Shown here: positions 6,001-6,737 of the stretch, piece by piece
Layout of the letters: every line of letters begins with the position of its first letter
Numbering within the stretch: the first letter of the stretch is position 1
Origin: Candidatus Omnitrophota bacterium
Lineage (GTDB): Bacteria; Omnitrophota; Gorgyraeia; S143-82
Direction: 5' to 3'
Length of the DNA: 6,737 bases
NCBI GenBank assembly: GCA_027065215.1
Contig: JAMOOT010000314.1
Coordinates: forward strand, 1 to 6,737
Notes under the pieces: model-generated
Told to the model about the DNA's origin: nothing
Seen by the model: only the letters and a program-made list of their open reading frames with translations
Databases searched by the model: none
Translations under genes and position numbers: made by a program

Positions 6001-6737
6001 CTTCAATCTTCCCCATTTCCTCAGGCATCTTTCCCCCCATCCCCATCTGTTGAATAAATTCCATAATGTTCTTTTTTTCATTATCTACATCTACCCCTAA
6101 GACATCCCGCAGAAATTCAGCAGTCCAATCTTTTTCTTCTTTTTTATTGGCGTTCTCTTTTTTTGCCTCTTCTTCTACAATTTTTCTAATTTCACCTAAA
6201 GAAATCTTTCTCTGCCTTCCCAAAGCACGTTTTACACTCTCTCTTACTTGCTTCACAAATTTATTCTTATCTGCAAATTCTACTTGTTCTCTCTCAATAT
6301 AGTCTTCAACCGCACAGCTCACGCCTACATCTATCGCCATATCTGTAGCAACATCTCCCTCAGCAAAGAGAGTATTATCGATCTTTCCGTTGTTACCTAA
6401 AAGCATATTTCTTATCTTCTCTCTTATATCCTCCGGTAAATTTCCCTCTCTCATATTCTCCTGTTTTCCAAAATGCACCCTAATCTTTTCTTCTATCGCC
6501 TGTCTTACCTTCTCCTCAAATCGCTCCGTCTCATCTTGAATCCTATTCTGTCCTTCTCCCTCTATCTGCTCCTGAAATCCGCTCCCTTCTTCCCTCTGCC
6601 CCTGTTCCTTCGGCTCAACTGCTTTGACCTGTTCGTATTCCTCTATCTTCACCCCATTATTCACCATTGCCCGGGCGAGGTCTGAAAGGACCTTTTTATC
6701 CTCACTCTCTTCGTCTCCAAAGAACTTTCCAATCTTC
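1..6737 (-). CDS. Internal fragment of a giant multi-domain membrane and coiled-coil protein, open at both ends
   Basis: The minus-strand frame whose codons start at + positions 2, 5, 8 ... 6734 contains no stop codon over 2,245 codons. I read it codon by codon on the + strand and found no in-frame TTA, CTA or TCA; the other five frames are interrupted often. Random sequence would essentially never do this. The product is coherent: about eight or nine hydrophobic segments in two clusters (residues 286-458 and 761-1016), two diverged copies of a Lys/Glu-rich helical unit (1086-1252, 1354-1525), an HPr-like domain (1585-1705), a long coiled coil (1726-1944) and a mixed C-terminal domain. Start and stop lie outside the window. 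In-frame Met codons exist, but the first one, in the ARAMVNNG stretch near the upstream edge, has no purine-rich ribosome-binding site before it, so I infer that translation starts further upstream. Only two cysteines are visible (residues 141 and 376). I do not recognise the whole protein. The architecture recalls the giant proteins of Omnitrophota. A phage tape-measure protein is a weaker alternative, since eight membrane segments in two clusters would be unusual there. Confidence 0.95.
2..534 (-). other. Helical C-terminal part of the fragment with one weak hydrophobic segment (residues about 2068-2245)
   Basis: This region holds amphipathic helices (LLAGTVWAAKAEYGNAILQY, LRALESQFRSG), then a moderately hydrophobic stretch at + 320-400 (residues about 2113-2139: WNLSTIFGAVSSSS, LGPAAKLAAVLLGMF). 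That stretch contains a Lys and many small residues, so it may be a buried helix or a marginal membrane segment; I do not count it as a sure one. It is followed by an aromatic/His-rich part (DRYHNGYEHSFNYLVNEYIH) and then by Lys/Glu-rich helices up to the edge. There is no stop codon, so the protein continues beyond the window. Confidence 0.5.
535..904 (-). other. Compact beta-containing domain near the downstream edge (residues about 1945-2067)
   Basis: After a helix (EKVMESIKTMVDAKIKAGKN) the sequence changes to mixed composition with several probable strands: GIAFTLWDMDSENG, GVRAVLTSDEIIHKIM, a clear hairpin SQRVYVLIDGKEYEVKAYKV, then the acidic turn DPTTDEIKEV and SLQFRVIMDKNEED. Glycines and Asp/Asn turns fall between strands. 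It looks like a folded domain of roughly 100 residues at the end of the coiled coil. The hairpin with DGKE is faintly like the NGKE hairpin in the HPr-like domain, but I do not claim homology. No family is recognised. Confidence 0.5.
905..1561 (-). other. Long predicted coiled coil (residues about 1726-1944)
   Basis: More than 200 residues made almost entirely of Lys, Glu, Leu, Ile, Asn, Gln and Arg with Leu/Ile at three-to-four residue spacing, for example LYARNKDLKIDLKGEIKRLK, LKELDEKIKQLKANLKELKK, PDEKIKQLEKKIKDLAKYEK and EEMNK-like stretches further on. Gly and Pro are rare; the only Pro in the core (REPDEKIKQL) falls between two copies of a DEKIKQL motif, which may mark a small local duplication or a hinge. 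On the + strand the region appears as an almost pure pyrimidine run of CTT/TTT/ATC codons. By general knowledge such a stretch forms a long rod or a dimerising segment; a single alpha helix of alternating Lys/Glu is less likely because hydrophobic positions are regular. Confidence 0.8.
1622..1984 (-). other. HPr-like domain, probably degenerate, with the active-site loop replaced (residues 1585-1705)
   Basis: The order of elements follows the HPr phosphocarrier fold: a first strand (TVFAVMTVKEN, 1585-1595), a helix (VFRSVMEFKRYIQHLKDRG), a strand and turn (AKITLINYVTGQKV), a short helix (DPMDMQKLRNKNV), the strand PLGLEVRVEVNGKE, and a last helix (GDMALKIQREYL). The stretches TGQKVDPMDMQKL and VPLGLEVRVEVNGKE resemble the HPr pattern G..VDAKSIM..L...G...G.E..I...G, which is known for the family. 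The catalytic His-Ala-Arg-Pro segment expected between the first strand and first helix is absent; in its place are about 30 residues with a Lys-Ser/Gln-Ser tract. Normal HPr is about 85-90 residues; this is about 121 because of that insert. I infer a structural or binding role, not phosphotransfer. The family assignment is by eye and moderate; another small alpha/beta fold is possible. Confidence 0.4.
1880..1915 (-). repeat. Short in-frame hexanucleotide tract (GGATTT on + strand) encoding a Lys-Ser/Gln-Ser run
   Basis: Six consecutive 6-base units on the + strand read GGATTC, GGATTT, GGATTT, GGATTT, GGATTG, AGATTG. On the coding strand they encode QSQSKSKSKSES, followed by PGG. The unit length is a multiple of three, so gain or loss of units would change the length of the run without breaking the frame. 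Three perfect central units are flanked by units with one or two changes, which is the usual look of a tract grown by slippage and then decaying at its edges. Confidence 0.85.
1985..2161 (-). other. Helical connector between repeat copy B and the HPr-like domain (residues 1526-1584)
   Basis: After the end of copy B comes a Pro turn (LPPPVKTKF) and helices with aromatic and basic residues (LDVLNAFKKAKDLIKEEVEG, VLKKLYRDYQRAQNWKEIQ). It is not low-complexity and could belong to the N-terminal flank of the HPr-like domain. No family is recognised. Confidence 0.4.
2162..2677 (-). repeat. Internal repeat copy B: Lys/Glu-rich helical unit (residues 1354-1525)
   Basis: This 172-residue unit starts at KKYQLKV and ends at RLQKISE. 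It is the second copy of the unit at 2981-3481. The hallmark block reads EINESRSQLIDVIEKEIALR then ISILKG. It has an extra segment of about 18 residues after LKG (KIEELKEKLNKIEDSTQK), which looks like two and a half heptads of coiled coil added here or lost from copy A. DNA similarity is still visible: + 2316-2330 against 3135-3149 differ at one base of 15, and + 2434-2460 against 3199-3225 match at 23 of 27. The unit is followed by a Pro-rich turn (LPPPVK) that begins the next domain. Confidence 0.8.
2678..2980 (-). other. Gly/Asn/Pro/Gln-rich low-complexity linker between the two repeat copies (residues 1253-1353)
   Basis: A basic start (GKKDKIKRKNRFITR) leads into GGGGGDGGPG (+ 2861-2890), then an Asn/Lys stretch (DNKNLKNSKNFPK), PPPQKNGNGNGDGGDNNNGG (+ 2759-2818) and a Ser/Gln/Pro tail (SSQSSQPQQP). 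At the DNA level this contains short runs of repeated codons: alternating GCC/ACC/ATC on the + strand, and TCC-ATT repeats around 2785-2802. It is almost certainly disordered and flexible. It sits exactly between two homologous helical units, so it acts as a hinge between them. Confidence 0.8.
2981..3481 (-). repeat. Internal repeat copy A: Lys/Glu-rich helical unit (residues 1086-1252)
   Basis: This 167-residue unit starts at KKYGLRS and ends at VELLEE. It aligns along its length with copy B at 2162-2677. The best block, EINKLRHQLTKVIEKKIALY followed by ISMLKG, matches copy B at 18 of 26 positions. A second block starting LAWAKKQL matches at about 17 of 45. The start (KY, L, NK, I, TK.KG) is also shared. 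Relative to copy B it carries about 13 extra residues in the first half and lacks about 18 residues after LKG. Composition is dominated by Lys, Glu, Ile and Leu with hydrophobic residues spaced every three to four positions, which predicts long helices, possibly a helical hairpin or coiled coil. The function is unknown. Confidence 0.8.
3482..3688 (-). other. Junction between the second membrane cluster and the repeat region (residues 1017-1085)
   Basis: The last membrane segment is followed by an aromatic/Pro turn (NYFFPGVPS), a basic amphipathic helix (RWVDKGIREIRRVFF), and a Gly/Asn/Pro/Lys-rich linker (GGPKEAKAGNWSGNGPGKEK), then FGDITIKII, which runs into the first repeat copy. It marks the change from membrane protein to long helical soluble protein. 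Confidence 0.45.
3689..4456 (-). other. Second membrane cluster (residues 761-1016), about four transmembrane segments with a soluble loop
   Basis: Hydrophobic segments lie at residues 761-784 (LLILSSIGTGVIMGLL followed by PHIPLIPL), 802-819 (IFTPLLVLNTFATSAMF), 974-993 (YALLGMIPLMSIAFEIDLVL) and 999-1016 (IGLGWLVYPIETVLLNVA). The first pair is preceded by RRFK and the pair is followed by MIRQIRISR, so both flanks are basic and probably cytoplasmic, as in a hairpin. The second pair is separated from the first by about 150 polar residues, including an acidic, Asn/Ala-rich stretch. The aromatic FYRY before segment three and the Pro/Gly-rich VVNYFFPGVPS after segment four look like interface residues. 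The function is not recognised. Confidence 0.7.
3840..4279 (-). other. Soluble loop between the two hairpins of the second membrane cluster (residues 820-966)
   Basis: About 147 residues separate the two membrane pairs. The loop starts basic (MIRQIRISRAQEKVKDLLEK), includes a Pro/Ser/Asn stretch (NKAPPSGEVNQTRSG), a probable helix around VNAVTNAITQAWANAGDEK and another around ALYALSFIWKEYEWRALV, and ends with Ser/Thr/Gln-rich sequence and a helix (IRPHLVERVIDWIVSFG) ahead of the next membrane segment. It is not low-complexity in its centre and may fold as a small helical domain. No family is recognised. Confidence 0.45.
4460..5161 (-). other. Soluble helical module with an aromatic-rich patch between the two membrane clusters (residues 526-759)
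   Basis: This module begins with a probable beta strand (GQRLLRVVVSRSG), then a Glu/Lys/Arg-rich helical stretch (EFGEEVAKKVEEENEDVQRK and beyond). Near residues 636-686 there is an unusual density of Trp, Tyr and Met: MIVQWYKSIPWWNIGKK, then IYMSVAETLNYSYL and RRMWDYGMVVPRLM. Such a patch is either a tightly packed core or a surface that lies on the membrane interface. It continues with a helix around LLDSFFGENYRKVVLAKEFS and ends in basic residues (IVRRFK) that lead into the next membrane segment. I do not recognise the family. The lack of low-complexity sequence from about 530 to 760 suggests a folded domain. Confidence 0.55.
5162..5362 (-). other. Hydrophilic linker after the first membrane cluster (residues 459-525)
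   Basis: Immediately after the fourth or fifth membrane segment comes a basic patch (KMRRRHMYNMYVN), then a Pro/Gly-rich turn (LPPVGGSGGRPEKE) and an Asp/Asn/Ser/Val-rich, acidic stretch (TNDSDVNENEVDSNVG). This composition predicts a flexible linker without fixed structure, joining the membrane cluster to the next soluble module. No motif is recognised. Confidence 0.55.
5363..5881 (-). other. First membrane cluster (residues 286-458), about four to five transmembrane segments
   Basis: Hydrophobic stretches occur at residues 286-313 (AFLGLFAISSSFGIS onward), 333-372 (Gly/Ala/Val-rich, LVAIGLGAVGAVTGL then ALLVGAGLGSVPTAWAII, long enough for two passes), about 399-419 (LAFGAGLVYAGYYLW) and 437-458 (TLFLFMEYLFLFVGYGLF). 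They are separated by short loops. The last one is followed at once by KMRRRH, a strong positive cluster that by the positive-inside rule should lie in the cytoplasm. The segments with many small residues (Gly, Ala, Ser) look suited to tight helix packing. I see no transporter, channel or glycosyltransferase signature. Exact segment ends and the number of passes are by eye. Confidence 0.75.
5885..6736 (-). other. N-terminal part of the fragment: charged, mainly helical soluble region (residues 1-285)
   Basis: This stretch has no hydrophobic segment long enough to cross a membrane. It is rich in Glu, Lys, Arg and Gln, with a Gly/Gln/Glu-rich disordered-looking part near residues 45-70 and several amphipathic helices after it (for example around EEKVRQAIEEKIR and VRESVKRALGR). 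A small more ordered patch with the sequence DVATDMAIDVGVSCAVEDY lies near residues 128-146 and holds one of only two cysteines in the fragment. A Met/Gly-rich stretch (QQMGMGGKMPEEMG) lies near residues 237-250. I recognise no domain family. Since it runs off the upstream edge, the true N terminus, including any signal sequence, is not visible. It precedes the first membrane cluster directly, so in the cell it is probably a soluble domain tethered at the membrane. Confidence 0.6.

Noticed and set aside
5752..6081. Minus-strand open frame of 109 codons
   Set aside because: It is in a different minus register from the giant frame and overlaps it fully over the first membrane segment. The Trp/Arg-rich product (LWNLFNRWGWGERCLRKWG) looks like an out-of-frame translation.
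6640..6680. In-frame ATG near the upstream edge as the true start of the gene
   Set aside because: The bases before it on the coding strand (GCCCGGGCA) carry no ribosome-binding site, and the frame and codon character continue unchanged to the edge.
1..6737. Phage tape-measure protein as the identity of the whole frame
   Set aside because: Tape-measure proteins are long, helical and can have hydrophobic parts, but two multi-pass clusters, an internal soluble module, a Gly/Asn hinge and an HPr-like domain are not typical. Kept only as a weak alternative.

Overview
The window holds one thing: part of a single giant protein-coding gene on the minus strand. Read in codons that begin at + positions 2, 5, 8 and so on, I find no in-frame stop (TTA, CTA or TCA on the + strand) from one edge to the other. 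That gives 2,245 consecutive sense codons (about 250 kDa) with neither the start nor the end inside the window. The translation reads as real protein throughout: membrane segments, charged helical stretches, compact mixed domains and low-complexity linkers. Every open frame elsewhere is a short shadow. There is no intergenic space, RNA gene, CRISPR array, insertion sequence, promoter or terminator that I can support.

Layout in protein order (residue 1 = + positions 6736-6734, numbering of the fragment only). Residues 1-285 are a charged, mostly helical soluble region. Residues 286-458 carry a first membrane cluster of about four to five segments. Residues 459-525 are a hydrophilic linker. Residues 526-760 are a soluble helical module with an aromatic-rich patch. 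Residues 761-1016 carry a second membrane cluster of about four segments, split by a roughly 150-residue soluble loop. Residues 1086-1252 and 1354-1525 are two diverged copies of one Lys/Glu-rich helical unit, separated by a Gly/Asn/Pro/Gln-rich linker. Residues 1585-1705 look like a degenerate HPr-type fold with a Lys-Ser tract in place of the active-site loop. Residues 1726-1944 are a long predicted coiled coil. Residues 1945-2245 are a compact beta-containing domain followed by a helical tail running off the window.

The organism is probably a bacterium: an uninterrupted frame of this size without introns, the standard code (Trp as TGG, no in-frame TGA), moderate GC by eye and frequent AGA/AGG arginine codons. 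Giant multi-domain open frames with membrane segments, coiled coils and HPr-like domains are known in Candidatus Omnitrophota. I consider that lineage the best guess but cannot test it here. A large phage or another giant-gene lineage remains possible.

The best inference is an envelope-anchored giant protein: a multi-pass membrane part in the first half and a long helical, linker-jointed part in the second. Function is unknown. The most informative observations are the unbroken frame itself, the internal duplication, the HPr-like domain without its catalytic loop, and the near absence of cysteine.
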